Notes under the pieces: model-generated
The model's input: the letters and a program-made list of their open reading frames with translations, nothing else
Told to the model about the DNA's origin: nothing
Database searches by the model: none
Source of the DNA: Streptomyces sp. NRRL F-5123
GTDB taxonomy: Bacteria; Actinomycetota; Actinomycetes; Streptomycetales; Streptomycetaceae
DNA length: 64,000 nt
Assembly: GCF_000721495.1 (NCBI RefSeq)
Contig: NZ_JOHY01000021.1
Location: 1 to 64,000, forward strand
Direction of reading: 5' to 3'
Part shown: one piece after another, positions 41,624 to 50,684 of the stretch
How positions within the stretch are numbered: the first letter of the stretch is position 1
How the letters are laid out: every line of letters begins with the position of its first letter
Made by a program: the position numbers and the translations under genes

Positions 41624-42900
41624 CCGCCACCGAGACCCGTACCCCCGCCCCCGTGCCGCCGCCGCCCGCGGCGGGCCGCCGCCGGCGCGGACCCGGCAAG
41701 GCCGGGCGCCGCACCGCCGGGATCGTCTTCCTGCTCGTGCCCGCGCTGCTGGCGTGGCTCGCGGTCGCCGTCTACGACAAGGACTTCAGCGACGACGCGA
41801 CCGTCACCGTCATGACCAGCAGCGTCGGCAACGAGATGCACCCCGGCGCCGACGTCAAGGTCCGCGGCGTCGTCGTCGGCCGCGTCAGCTCCATCCACGC
41901 CGACGGCCGGGGCGCCCGGCTGACGCTGGCCATCGACCGCGACCAGCTGCGCCGCATCCCCGCGGGCGTCACCGCCCAGATGCTGCCCACCACGCTCTTC
42001 GGCGCCCGCTACGTCGCCCTCGTACCGCCCGAGGGCGCCCGCTCCGGCGGCCCGTCGCTCCAGGCGAGCAGCACCATCGCGCAGGACCGCTCGAAGGACG
42101 CGATCGAGCTGCAGCAGGTGCTGGACAACGTCCTGCCGCTGCTCACGGCCGTCCAGCCGCAGAAGCTCGCCGCGACCCTCAACGCCGTGGCCACCGCCCT
42201 CGACGGCCGCGGCGCCCAGCTCGGCAGCACCCTCGTCCAGCTCGACGGCTACCTGCGCAAGCTCAACCCGGAACTGCCCGCGCTCACCGACGACATCAAG
42301 CAGCTCGTCACCGTCAGCCATGTCTACGACGACGCGGCCCCGGACCTCGTGCAGGCGCTCACAGACTTCACGAGGACCAGCAGCACCATCGCCGCCGAGC
42401 GCGCCAACCTCGACACCCTGTACGGCACCACCACCGGCACCGCGCAGGACGTCACGACCTACCTCCAGCAGAACAGCCCCAACATCATCCGGCTCGTCGC
42501 CGACAGCCGCGGCACCCTGGGCCTGCTCGCCGAATACTCCCCGTCCTTCCCGTGCACCTTCCGCACCCTCGCCGACTTCGTGCCCGTCATGGACAAGGCG
42601 CTCGGCAAGGGCACCGGCGAGCCCGGCCTGCACGTGAACCTCACAGCCGTGGCCTCCCGCGGCAAGTACCTGCCCGGCAAGGACACCCCGGCGTACGGCA
42701 AGAGCGGCGGCCCGAAGTGCTACGCCGTCCCGTACACCGGCGGCACGGGCACCACCCCGCCGGCCAACTCCCCGCAGGAGAACGAGCTGATCAACGAACT
42801 CCTCGCGCCGGGCACGCAGACCGCCCCGGACGCGCTGCCGGACTGGAGCAGCCTGCTGACCGGGCCGGTCTTCCGGGGAACGGAGGTGACCGTCGGATGA
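41620..42900 (+). CDS. MCE-family protein, first of six (MceA position)
   Basis: A 426-residue protein with a basic N-terminus, one membrane helix (~30-50) and a MlaD/MCE domain (MHPGADVKVRGVVVGRVSSI; PTTLFGARYVALVPP). A helical stretch follows (LQQVLDNVLPLLTAVQPQKL) that in known structures forms the lipid-conducting tube. The tail holds FPCTFRTLADF. It is translationally coupled on both sides. Confidence 0.92.
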   Translation: MTATETRTPAPVPPPPAAGRRRRGPGKAGRRTAGIVFLLVPALLAWLAVAVYDKDFSDDATVTVMTSSVGNEMHPGADVKVRGVVVGRVSSIHADGRGARLTLAIDRDQLRRIPAGVTAQMLPTTLFGARYVALVPPEGARSGGPSLQASSTIAQDRSKDAIELQQVLDNVLPLLTAVQPQKLAATLNAVATALDGRGAQLGSTLVQLDGYLRKLNPELPALTDDIKQLVTVSHVYDDAAPDLVQALTDFTRTSSTIAAERANLDTLYGTTTGTAQDVTTYLQQNSPNIIRLVADSRGTLGLLAEYSPSFPCTFRTLADFVPVMDKALGKGTGEPGLHVNLTAVASRGKYLPGKDTPAYGKSGGPKCYAVPYTGGTGTTPPANSPQENELINELLAPGTQTAPDALPDWSSLLTGPVFRGTEVTVG

Positions 42901-43928
42901 AGCGCCGCAGCCTGACCGGGCCGATCATCAAGTCGGTCATCTTCATCCTGGTCACCTCGCTGGCCACCGCCGTCCTCGCGATCAGCATCGCGGGCGCGGG
43001 CGTCGGCGACACGTACGGCTACAACGCCCTGTTCACCGACACCACCGGACTGATGTCCGGCGACAGCGTACGGATCGCGGGCGTCAAGGTCGGCACCGTC
43101 GACTCGGTGTCGGTCTACCGGCACAACCTGGCCAAGGTGCACTTCTCGGTGCAGCGCGAGCGGACCCTGCCGAAGTCCGCGACGCTGACGATCAAGTACC
43201 TCAACCTCGTCGGCCAGCGCTACGTCGACCTCGCCCAGGGCACCGGGCCGGTCGGCGAGACGCTGGAGCCGGGCCAGACCGTGCAGCTGGACCACACCAC
43301 CCCGGCGCTCGACCTCACCCAGCTCTTCGCCGGCTTCCAGCCGCTGTTCGAGGGCCTGTCGCCGCCCGAGGTCAACCAGCTCTCCGGCGAGATCATCCAG
43401 GTCCTCCAGGGCGAGGGCGGCACCGTCGACTCGCTCATCGGCTCCATCGGCTCGCTGACGACCACACTGGCCGCCAAGGACCAGGTGATCGGCCAGGTCA
43501 TCGACAACCTCAACACCGTGCTGACCACCGTCAACACCCGCGAGGCCAACTTCAACGACCTCGTCGACACCCTCCAGCAGCTCGTCACCGGCTTCTCCGG
43601 CGACCGCGAGCCGATCGGCCAGTCCATCACCGCCATCTCGCAGCTCACCGACAGCACCGCCGGGCTGCTCACACAGGGCCGCGCACCGCTGAAGGAGTCC
43701 ATCGGACAGCTCGGCAGGCTGTCGTCCAACCTCGGCGACGCCACCCCGCAGATCCAGAGCTTCCTCACCAACGCCCCGAAGAAATTCCAGGCACTCGGCC
43801 GCGCCGCCTCGTACGGCTCCTGGCTCAACCTCTACCTGTGCCAGGCGACGGTCGGCGGCGTGTCCACCACCGACGGCAGCACCCCGCCGACCGGGATAGC
43901 GATCACCGAAGCGAGGTGCCGGTCATGA
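42897..43928 (+). CDS. MCE-family protein, second (MceB position)
   Basis: A 343-residue protein with an N-terminal membrane helix, the MCE motif GLMSGDSVRIAGVKVGTVDS and the strand LNLVGQRYVDLAQG. A long helical region (GEIIQVLQGEGGTVDSLIGS) and a tail with LYLCQAT follow. It overlaps both neighbouring genes by ATGA. One subunit of the presumed heterohexameric MCE needle. Confidence 0.92.
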   Translation: MKRRSLTGPIIKSVIFILVTSLATAVLAISIAGAGVGDTYGYNALFTDTTGLMSGDSVRIAGVKVGTVDSVSVYRHNLAKVHFSVQRERTLPKSATLTIKYLNLVGQRYVDLAQGTGPVGETLEPGQTVQLDHTTPALDLTQLFAGFQPLFEGLSPPEVNQLSGEIIQVLQGEGGTVDSLIGSIGSLTTTLAAKDQVIGQVIDNLNTVLTTVNTREANFNDLVDTLQQLVTGFSGDREPIGQSITAISQLTDSTAGLLTQGRAPLKESIGQLGRLSSNLGDATPQIQSFLTNAPKKFQALGRAASYGSWLNLYLCQATVGGVSTTDGSTPPTGIAITEARCRS

Positions 43929-45001
43929 ACCGCCCGGGACTCAGGCTCGGAAGGGCCCGCGCCGACCGCGGCAGGCCGCTCTTCAAGCCGCTGCGCGACC
44001 GCAACCCGGCCGCCGTCGGGGCCGTCGGGCTGCTCGTGCTCGCCCTCGTCGGGCTGCTGGCCTACAACGCCGACGCGCTGCCGTACATCGGCGGCGGCAC
44101 CAGCTACTCCGCCGACTTCACCGAGGCCGCGGGGCTGCGCCCCGGCAACGAGGTGCGCGTCGCGGGCGTCAAGGTCGGCAAGGTGACGGGCGTGTCGCTG
44201 GACGGCGCGAAGGTGAAGGTCACCTTCAAGGTCCGGCACACCTGGATCGGCGACTCCAGCACCGCCGCCATCGGCATCAAGACGCTGCTCGGCGAGAAGT
44301 ACCTCGCCGTCGACCCGCTCGGCAGCAGGAAGCAGGACCCGCGCCGGCGCATCCCGAAGAGCCGCACCACCTCGCCGTACGACGTCACACAGGCCTTCGA
44401 CGGGCTCGGCAAAACGCTCGGGGCCATCGACACCCAGCAGCTCGCCACCAGCTTCCAGACGATCTCCGACACCTTCAAGGACACCCCCGGCTCGGTGCAC
44501 AGCGCCGCCACCGGGCTGTCCGCGCTCTCGCAGACCGTCTCCAGCCGGGACGCCCAGCTCGCCCAGCTGCTCACCGGCAGCAAGCAGCTCACCCAGACGC
44601 TCTCCGACCAGAACGGGCACTTCCAGAGCCTCATCTCCGACGGCAACCTGCTGCTCGGCGAGATCGAGAAGCGGCGCACCGCCATCCACAGCCTGCTCAC
44701 CGGCACCCAGGACCTGAGCACCCAGCTCAGCGGCCTGGTCGCCGACAACAACCAGCAGCTCGGCCCCACCCTCGACGCCCTGGACCGGGTGACGAGCGTG
44801 CTGCTCACCAACCAGACCAGCCTCGACCAGGCCCTCGCGCTGGCCGGCCCCTACTACCGGGTCATCGGCAACACCCTCGGCAACGGGCGCTGGTTCGACA
44901 ACTACCTGTGCGGGCTGCTGCCCGACAGCTACCTGCCGGCAGGCACGCCGCCGCCCACCGACGGCTGCATCCCGCCCAAGGCGACGGGAGGAGCGAAATG
45001 A
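43925..45001 (+). CDS. MCE-family protein, third (MceC position)
   Basis: A 358-residue protein with a membrane helix (~33-50), the MCE motif GLRPGNEVRVAGVKVGKVTG and LLGEKYLAVDP. The coiled helical region contains repeated Gln-Leu heptads (LSQTVSSRDAQLAQLLTGSK). The C-terminal segment has YLCGLLP. Start ATG 43925 overlaps the upstream stop. Confidence 0.92.
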   Translation: MNRPGLRLGRARADRGRPLFKPLRDRNPAAVGAVGLLVLALVGLLAYNADALPYIGGGTSYSADFTEAAGLRPGNEVRVAGVKVGKVTGVSLDGAKVKVTFKVRHTWIGDSSTAAIGIKTLLGEKYLAVDPLGSRKQDPRRRIPKSRTTSPYDVTQAFDGLGKTLGAIDTQQLATSFQTISDTFKDTPGSVHSAATGLSALSQTVSSRDAQLAQLLTGSKQLTQTLSDQNGHFQSLISDGNLLLGEIEKRRTAIHSLLTGTQDLSTQLSGLVADNNQQLGPTLDALDRVTSVLLTNQTSLDQALALAGPYYRVIGNTLGNGRWFDNYLCGLLPDSYLPAGTPPPTDGCIPPKATGGAK

Positions 45002-46137
45002 GGATCCCGCGCCCGCGGCCGACCCTCCCCGAGGGGCGGCGGCCGCGGCTGCCCCGGCGGGTGATCGTGACCGTGCTCGTCCTCGCGGTCGTCGCCGCCG
45101 GGGCCGTGACGGCGGGCTTCGCCGCCTTCGGCGGGCCCGGCGGCAAGCACGTCACCGCCTACTTCGACCGTACGGTGGGCGTCTACAAGGGCTCCGACCT
45201 GCGCATCCTCGGGGTCAAGGTCGGCACGGTCGAGTCGGTGCGGCCCAAGGGCAAGCAGGTCGAGGTCGGCCTGCGGCTCGACCGCGGCGTCAAGGTGCCC
45301 GCGGACGCCGGGGCGGTCATCGTCGCCCCCAGCGTCGTCGCCGACCGCTACGTCCAGCTCACGCCCGCGTACACCGGCGGCCCGCAGCTGGAGGACCACG
45401 CCGTCATCACGGCCGCGCACACCGCCACGCCCGTCGAGATCGACCAGCTCTACACCAGCGTCACGCAGCTCTCCGACGCCCTCGGCCCGAACGGCGCCAA
45501 CACCACCGGGGCACTGTCCGAGCTGCTGAACGTCGGCGCCGACAACCTCGACGGCAACGGCAAGGCGATCGGCGACAGCATCACCCAGCTCGGCCAGGCC
45601 TCCAAGACGCTGAACAGCCACAGCGCCGACCTCTTCTCGACGCTGGCCTACCTGCAGTCCTTCACCACGATGCTCAAGGACAACGACGGCAAGGTGAAGG
45701 CCGCCGCCGACCAGCTGTCCACCGTCACCGGCTTCCTGGCCGCCGACAAGCAGGACCTCGGCGCCGCACTGCAGCAACTGGCCACCGCCCTGGGGCAGGT
45801 GAAGAGCTTCATCGACACCAACCGCGGCCGCCTCAAGACCAGCATCGACCAGCTCCAGCCGCTCACCCGGACCCTCGTCGACCAGCGGGCCTCGCTCGCC
45901 GAACTCCTCGACACCGCACCGCTCGCGGCCGACAACCTGCTGAACGCCTACAACCCCGGCACCCGCACCATCGACGGCCGCACCGACATCAACGAGCTGA
46001 GCATGGGCGGCGGTTCGAACCCGGCGGCCGCCCGGTCCACGACACCCACCAAGGCCCCCGCCAAGGCCCCCGCCGCGGACCTCCCGCTGCCCTTCCCCGC
46101 GGCGGGCAGGGCCACCACCGAGGGGGCCGCGCGATGA
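44998..46137 (+). CDS. MCE-family protein, fourth (MceD position)
   Basis: A 379-residue protein with an N-terminal helix, MCE motif GVYKGSDLRILGVKVGTVES and VVADRYVQLTPAY. It has a long helical region and an Ala/Pro/Thr/Lys-rich C-terminal tail (TPTKAPAKAPAADLPL) that could reach into the cell wall. It overlaps both neighbours by ATGA. Confidence 0.92.
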   Translation: MRIPRPRPTLPEGRRPRLPRRVIVTVLVLAVVAAGAVTAGFAAFGGPGGKHVTAYFDRTVGVYKGSDLRILGVKVGTVESVRPKGKQVEVGLRLDRGVKVPADAGAVIVAPSVVADRYVQLTPAYTGGPQLEDHAVITAAHTATPVEIDQLYTSVTQLSDALGPNGANTTGALSELLNVGADNLDGNGKAIGDSITQLGQASKTLNSHSADLFSTLAYLQSFTTMLKDNDGKVKAAADQLSTVTGFLAADKQDLGAALQQLATALGQVKSFIDTNRGRLKTSIDQLQPLTRTLVDQRASLAELLDTAPLAADNLLNAYNPGTRTIDGRTDINELSMGGGSNPAAARSTTPTKAPAKAPAADLPLPFPAAGRATTEGAAR

Positions 46138-47276
46138 GCCGACGCCTTACGACGAGCAGCGCCGCGGCCGCCGCGCTGCTCGGGCTGGCCCTGACCGGCT
46201 GCTCCGTCGGCGGGGTGCAGAGCCTGCCGCTGCCCGGCGGGGCGAACCTCGGAAGCCACCCCTACACCGTCAAGGCGCAGTTCGCGGACGTGCTGGACCT
46301 GGTCCCGCAGGCGTCGGTACGCGTCAACGACGTCGCCGTGGGCCGCGTCACCTCCGTCAAGGTCGCCTCCGACGGCTGGTCCGCGCTGGTCACCATGAAG
46401 GTCAACGGCAAGGTGGACCTGCCCGCGAACGCGTACGCGCACCTGGAGCAGTCCAGCCTGCTCGGCGAGAAGTACATCCAGCTCTCCGCGCCGCCCGCGA
46501 ACGAGGCCGCCACCGGCAAGCTCCGCGGCGGCCCGGTCATCCCGGTGTCGCACACCAACCGCAACCCGGAGATCGAGGAGGTCTTCGGCGCCCTGTCGAT
46601 GGTGCTCAACGGTGGCGGCGTGCAGCAGCTCAAGACCATCAACACCGAGCTGGGCAAGGCGCTCACCGGCAACGAGCCGCAGGTCCGCGACATGCTCACC
46701 CAGGTGGACACGCTGGTGAGCGACCTCGACGCGCACAAGACCGACATCACCGCCGCCCTCGACGGCGTCAACCAGCTCTCCGCCACCCTCGCCGCCCGCG
46801 ACACCAAGATCGGCACCGTCCTGGACGGCCTCAGCCCCGGCCTGAAGGTGCTGGACGAGCAGCGCGGCTCGCTCGTGACGATGCTGCAGGCCCTCGACAC
46901 CCTCTCCGGCGTCGCCGTCGACACCGTCAACCGCAGCAAGGACGACATGGTCGCCGACCTCAAGGCCCTCGCGCCCACCCTGCAACGGCTCGCCGACTCC
47001 GGCCAGGACCTGCCCGACTCGCTCCAGGTGATGCTCACGTACCCCTTCACCGACGAGGTGCTGAGCGGCGTCAAGGGCGACTACCTCAACGTCTACCTCG
47101 ACCTCACCGCCGCCCCCGGCACCTCCCTCACCTCGATCCTGGAGGAGAAGGACAACGCCTACCCCCCGACGTACCCGCCGACCGCCGCGCCCGCGAAGAA
47201 GGGCAAGGCGGCCAAGGTCCAGCCGCTGCTGCCGCTGCCGCTGCCCTCGGTCACCACCACGACGAGGGGGCGCTGA
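46134..47276 (+). CDS. MCE-family lipoprotein, fifth (MceE/LprK position)
   Basis: A 380-residue protein whose signal peptide ends in the lipobox LTGC (Cys ~23). The MCE domain has ASVRVNDVAVGRVTSVKV and LLGEKYIQLSAP. A lipoprotein at the fifth position is characteristic of mce operons. The tail is Lys/Pro/Leu-rich. It shares one base with the next start (TGATG). Confidence 0.93.
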   Translation: MSRRLTTSSAAAAALLGLALTGCSVGGVQSLPLPGGANLGSHPYTVKAQFADVLDLVPQASVRVNDVAVGRVTSVKVASDGWSALVTMKVNGKVDLPANAYAHLEQSSLLGEKYIQLSAPPANEAATGKLRGGPVIPVSHTNRNPEIEEVFGALSMVLNGGGVQQLKTINTELGKALTGNEPQVRDMLTQVDTLVSDLDAHKTDITAALDGVNQLSATLAARDTKIGTVLDGLSPGLKVLDEQRGSLVTMLQALDTLSGVAVDTVNRSKDDMVADLKALAPTLQRLADSGQDLPDSLQVMLTYPFTDEVLSGVKGDYLNVYLDLTAAPGTSLTSILEEKDNAYPPTYPPTAAPAKKGKAAKVQPLLPLPLPSVTTTTRGR

Positions 47277-48568
47277 TGCTCACCAAGGCCACCGTCGCCA
47301 AGAACATCGCCTTCCTGCTCGTCGCCGTGCTCGTGCTCGGCTACCTCGGCGTCAACTACGCCGACCTCGGGCGCTACGTCGGGATGCGCGGCTACTACAC
47401 CGTGACCGTCGAACTCCCCGCGACCGGCGGGCTGTTCGAGCACTCCGACGTCACCTACCGGGGCGTGTCGGTGGGCCGGGTCGGGCCGATCTCGCTCACC
47501 TCGGACGGCGTCGAGGCGAAGCTGCGGATCAACAGGAGCGCGCCGCACATCCCGCAGCACCTCAAGGCCGTCGTCGCGAGCCTGTCGGCCGTCGGCGAGC
47601 AGTACATCGACCTCCAGCCGAGCACCGACGACGGCCCCTACCTGCACGACGGCTCGCACGTCGACCAGGCCAACGCCGAGATCCCGGCGCCCGTCACCAA
47701 CCTGCTCACCAGCGTCAACGACCTCGCCGCGTCGGTGCCGCTGGAGTCGCTGCGCACCGTCGTCGACGAGTTCGGGCTGGTCTTCAACGGGCAGGCCGAC
47801 AACCTCCAGTCGCTGCTGGACAGCAGCGGGCAGTTCATCGACGCGGCCGACACCAACCTGCCCACCGACACCCAACTCGTCGTGGACGGGCAGACGGTGC
47901 TGAGGACCCAGGCCGACGAGGGCGACGCCATCAGGTCCTTCGCGGACAGCGCCAACCAGCTCGCCGCCCAGCTCAACGCCTCCGACGCCGACCTGCGGCG
48001 CCTCATCACGACCGCCCCGGACGCCGCCACGCAGGTCAGCGCACTGCTGCGGGACGTCGGACCGCAGCTCAGCGTGGTGCTCGCCAACCTGCTCACCACC
48101 TCCGACATCGCCGTCACCCGGCAGAGCGGCATCGAGGAGTACCTGGTGACCGTGCCCGCCGTGGTCGCCGCCGGATCGTCGACGGTCGACGCGAGCGGGA
48201 TGCACTTCGGGCAGGCGGTCACCTTCTTCTCGCCGCTGCCCTGCACCTCCGGCTACGGCGGTACGACCTACCGCACCGGGCTGGACACCGGCACCCCGAA
48301 GGCCGCCTTCAACACCGCCGCCCGCTGCGCCTCACCCGCCTCCAGCGGTATCGACGTCCGCGGCTCGGCGCACGCGCCGGGAGGCGGCGCGCTCCCGGAG
48401 CCCGCCGAACCCGGCTCCGTACTGCCGACGAGCGGTACGCCGGGCGGCACGCTCACGCCCGCCGCCGCGACGGCCACGGGCCCGCCGCTGCCGGGGGCGC
48501 TGGCGCTGCCCGCGCTGCCCGCGGACGGGCCGACGACGATGGCCGGGCTGCTGGGGGTGACGGGATGA
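47276..48568 (+). CDS. MCE-family protein, sixth (MceF position)
   Basis: A 430-residue protein with an N-terminal helix, the MCE domain (GLFEHSDVTYRGVSVGRVGP; VGEQYIDLQPST) and a long helical region. The last ~80 residues are rich in Pro, Ala and Gly. It has two cysteines in the post-helical segment (PLPCTSG, AARCASP). It completes the set of six MCE subunits. Confidence 0.92.
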   Translation: MLTKATVAKNIAFLLVAVLVLGYLGVNYADLGRYVGMRGYYTVTVELPATGGLFEHSDVTYRGVSVGRVGPISLTSDGVEAKLRINRSAPHIPQHLKAVVASLSAVGEQYIDLQPSTDDGPYLHDGSHVDQANAEIPAPVTNLLTSVNDLAASVPLESLRTVVDEFGLVFNGQADNLQSLLDSSGQFIDAADTNLPTDTQLVVDGQTVLRTQADEGDAIRSFADSANQLAAQLNASDADLRRLITTAPDAATQVSALLRDVGPQLSVVLANLLTTSDIAVTRQSGIEEYLVTVPAVVAAGSSTVDASGMHFGQAVTFFSPLPCTSGYGGTTYRTGLDTGTPKAAFNTAARCASPASSGIDVRGSAHAPGGGALPEPAEPGSVLPTSGTPGGTLTPAAATATGPPLPGALALPALPADGPTTMAGLLGVTG

Positions 48569-49254
48569 CGCACGAGCCGGAGTCGGCGGACGCGGTGGAG
48601 GAGCCGGAGGAGCTGGAAGACCCGGAGGAGCCGGAGGAGCTGGAAGACCCGGAGGAGCCGGAGGAGCCGGAGGAGCCGGAGAAGGCTGCCGGGAAGGGGC
48701 CGTACGTGCTCGTGGTGCCGTCCCCGCGGGGGCTGCTGCGGGCGCTGCGCAGGCGGCCGCGGACCTTTGCGTGGGCGGCCGCCTGGACGGTGGCGGCCGT
48801 GGTGTGCGCGCTGGGGGCGTGGTCGTACGCGGACACCAGCGGGGACGACGCGCTGAGCTACGGCAAGGCGCGGGACGCCGCCCTCGCGGACGGCACGAGC
48901 GACATCGCCCGGCTCAACACCGTGGACGCCGCGCACGCCGCGGGCGACCTCGACCGGTGGCTCGCGGCGACGACCGGCCCGCTGTACGACCGGCTGCGCA
49001 GCACGCACGCCGCCGACACCGCGACCGTCGAGCAGTCCGGCACCTCCACGCGGGGCAAGGTCACCGACGCGGCGGTCACCGAGCTGGACACCCGGGCCGG
49101 TACGGCGAAGCTCATCGCGACCGTCGAGGTCCGGGTCACCCCGGCCTCGGGCACGGCCACCACCGACCGCAAGCGTTTCGAGGCGGGCCTGTCGCGCACC
49201 GGGGACGGCTGGAAACTCACCGCGCTCACCGCGGTGCCGGTCGGGGCGAGTTGA
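48565..49254 (+). CDS. Mce-associated membrane protein (first)
   Basis: A 229-residue protein. An acidic Glu-Pro repeat N-terminus (~8-40) precedes a single membrane helix (~68-88) and an NTF2-like extracytoplasmic domain ending GWKLTALTAVPVG. This is the layout of Mas/Mam proteins that accompany mce loci and stabilise the transporter. It overlaps the sixth MCE gene by ATGA. Confidence 0.82.
   Translation: MTHEPESADAVEEPEELEDPEEPEELEDPEEPEEPEEPEKAAGKGPYVLVVPSPRGLLRALRRRPRTFAWAAAWTVAAVVCALGAWSYADTSGDDALSYGKARDAALADGTSDIARLNTVDAAHAAGDLDRWLAATTGPLYDRLRSTHAADTATVEQSGTSTRGKVTDAAVTELDTRAGTAKLIATVEVRVTPASGTATTDRKRFEAGLSRTGDGWKLTALTAVPVGAS
48601..48683. repeat. 27-bp tandem repeat encoding Glu-Pro units
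   Basis: A 27-bp unit beginning GAGCCGGAGGAGCTGG occurs twice without change (48601-48627, 48628-48654), followed by 9-bp GAGCCGGAG units. All are in frame in the mce-associated gene. Confidence 0.9.
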
Positions 49255-49274
49255 GAGCGGAGGACGAGGCAGAG

Positions 49275-49976
49275 GTGACGACGACCGAGCAGAAGGCCGC
49301 GCAGGACGCGGAGCCGGATTCCGCGGAGCCGGAGCCCGCGGGGGCGCCGGGGGAGGGGGCTGCCCCCGCGGATGCGGATGCGGATGCGCCGGCGGATGCG
49401 GGCGAGAGCGAGAGCGCGGGCGAGGACGCGGGCGAGGCCTGGTGGCGCGCCCGGCTGCGGCTGCCCGGGGTCGTACGGCGCAACCCCCGGCGGGCCGCCG
49501 CCCTGGTCGCGATCGCCGCCCTGCTGCTCACCGGTGGCGGCTTCGGCTACGCGGCCCAGCAGCTGAAGTCCCCCGCCGCCGCCCGCAACCGCGCCCTCAC
49601 CGACACCGAGGCGACCAGCAGGCTCACCGGCGAGATCAGCGGCGCGCTCGGCCGCGTCTTCGCGTACACGCCCGACGACACGCAGTCCACCGAGCAGGCC
49701 GCGCACGACAGCCTGGAGGGCGCGGCGGCCGGGCAGTACCGGAAGCTCTTCGCGCAGATCCGCGACCAGGTCGCCAGCCAGCAGCTGACGCTGAGCACCC
49801 GGGTGGTGCGCGCCGCGGTCGTCTCGCTCACCGGCGACCGCGCCCGGCTGCTGGTCTTCCTCGACCAGACCGCCCAGCGCGCGGGCAGTGTGCCGACCAC
49901 CGCGGCGGCCCAGCTGTCGGTGTCCGCCCATCTGGTGGGCGGCCACTGGAAGATCGACCAACTCACGGCCCGGTAG
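49275..49976 (+). CDS. Mce-associated membrane protein (second)
   Basis: An acidic, repeat-rich start (ADADADAPADAGESESAGED) is followed by one membrane helix (AALVAIAALLLTGGG) and an NTF2-like domain ending HWKIDQLTAR. GTG 49275 has GAGG 5 bp upstream; TTG 49251, which overlaps the previous stop as TTGA, is an equally coupled alternative. The family assignment rests on layout and position. Confidence 0.78.
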   Translation: MTTTEQKAAQDAEPDSAEPEPAGAPGEGAAPADADADAPADAGESESAGEDAGEAWWRARLRLPGVVRRNPRRAAALVAIAALLLTGGGFGYAAQQLKSPAAARNRALTDTEATSRLTGEISGALGRVFAYTPDDTQSTEQAAHDSLEGAAAGQYRKLFAQIRDQVASQQLTLSTRVVRAAVVSLTGDRARLLVFLDQTAQRAGSVPTTAAAQLSVSAHLVGGHWKIDQLTAR

Positions 49977-49987
49977 GAGAAGCCCCG

Positions 49988-50656
49988 ATGGCACGCACGC
50001 CGCAGTCCGCCCGTACCGCGTCCGGCACGCCGGGCACCCCGCCCGGCGGCGGGACCGGTACGGGCCGCCGCCCGCTGCTCGCGGTCGCCCTCGCCCTCGC
50101 GGTGGCCGCGGCCGTGGCCGCCGCGATCACCGGCTGGTCCTGGTACGGCGCCGCGCACGACGACGACGCCTCCTTCGCGCGCACCCGGGACACCGTCCTG
50201 GCCGCCGCCGAGCAGGCGGTGCAGAACCTCAACACCCTGGACCACGGCGACCTCGACCACGGCCTGGACATCTGGGAGTCCTCCACCACGGGGGATCTGC
50301 ACACCCAACTCACGCAAGGGCGGGCCGACTTCGCCAAGCAGGTGCAGCAGGCGCAGACGACGACCACCGCGAAGGTGCTCTCCGGCGCCGTCACCGAGCT
50401 GGACACCAGGACGGGCAGGGCGAGCGTGATGGTCGCGCTGCGGATCACCGTCCAGGCGCCGAGGCAGCAGCCCGCCGTCAAGGAGTCGCGGATGCTCGGC
50501 GAGCTGACGCGTACCGCGGCGGGCTGGAAGCTCAGCGCGCTCGGCCAGGCCCCGACCGGCGAGAGCGACCCCGGCGCCGGTGCCGGCACCGTTCCTCCCG
50601 GTACGGCGACCCCGGCCCCCACGGCCACCACCCCTGAGCCCACCGCGAGCCACTGA
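49988..50656 (+). CDS. Mce-associated membrane protein (third)
   Basis: A 222-residue protein: short Pro/Gly/Thr-rich start, one membrane helix (~30-52), an NTF2-like domain (LNTLDHGDLDHGLDIWESST; GWKLSALGQAP) and a Pro/Thr/Ala-rich tail. It starts 11 bp after the preceding gene. Related in layout to the first member. Confidence 0.8.
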   Translation: MARTPQSARTASGTPGTPPGGGTGTGRRPLLAVALALAVAAAVAAAITGWSWYGAAHDDDASFARTRDTVLAAAEQAVQNLNTLDHGDLDHGLDIWESSTTGDLHTQLTQGRADFAKQVQQAQTTTTAKVLSGAVTELDTRTGRASVMVALRITVQAPRQQPAVKESRMLGELTRTAAGWKLSALGQAPTGESDPGAGAGTVPPGTATPAPTATTPEPTASH

Positions 50657-50684
50657 CGGCCGTACGCGAGAGGACCGACGCGCC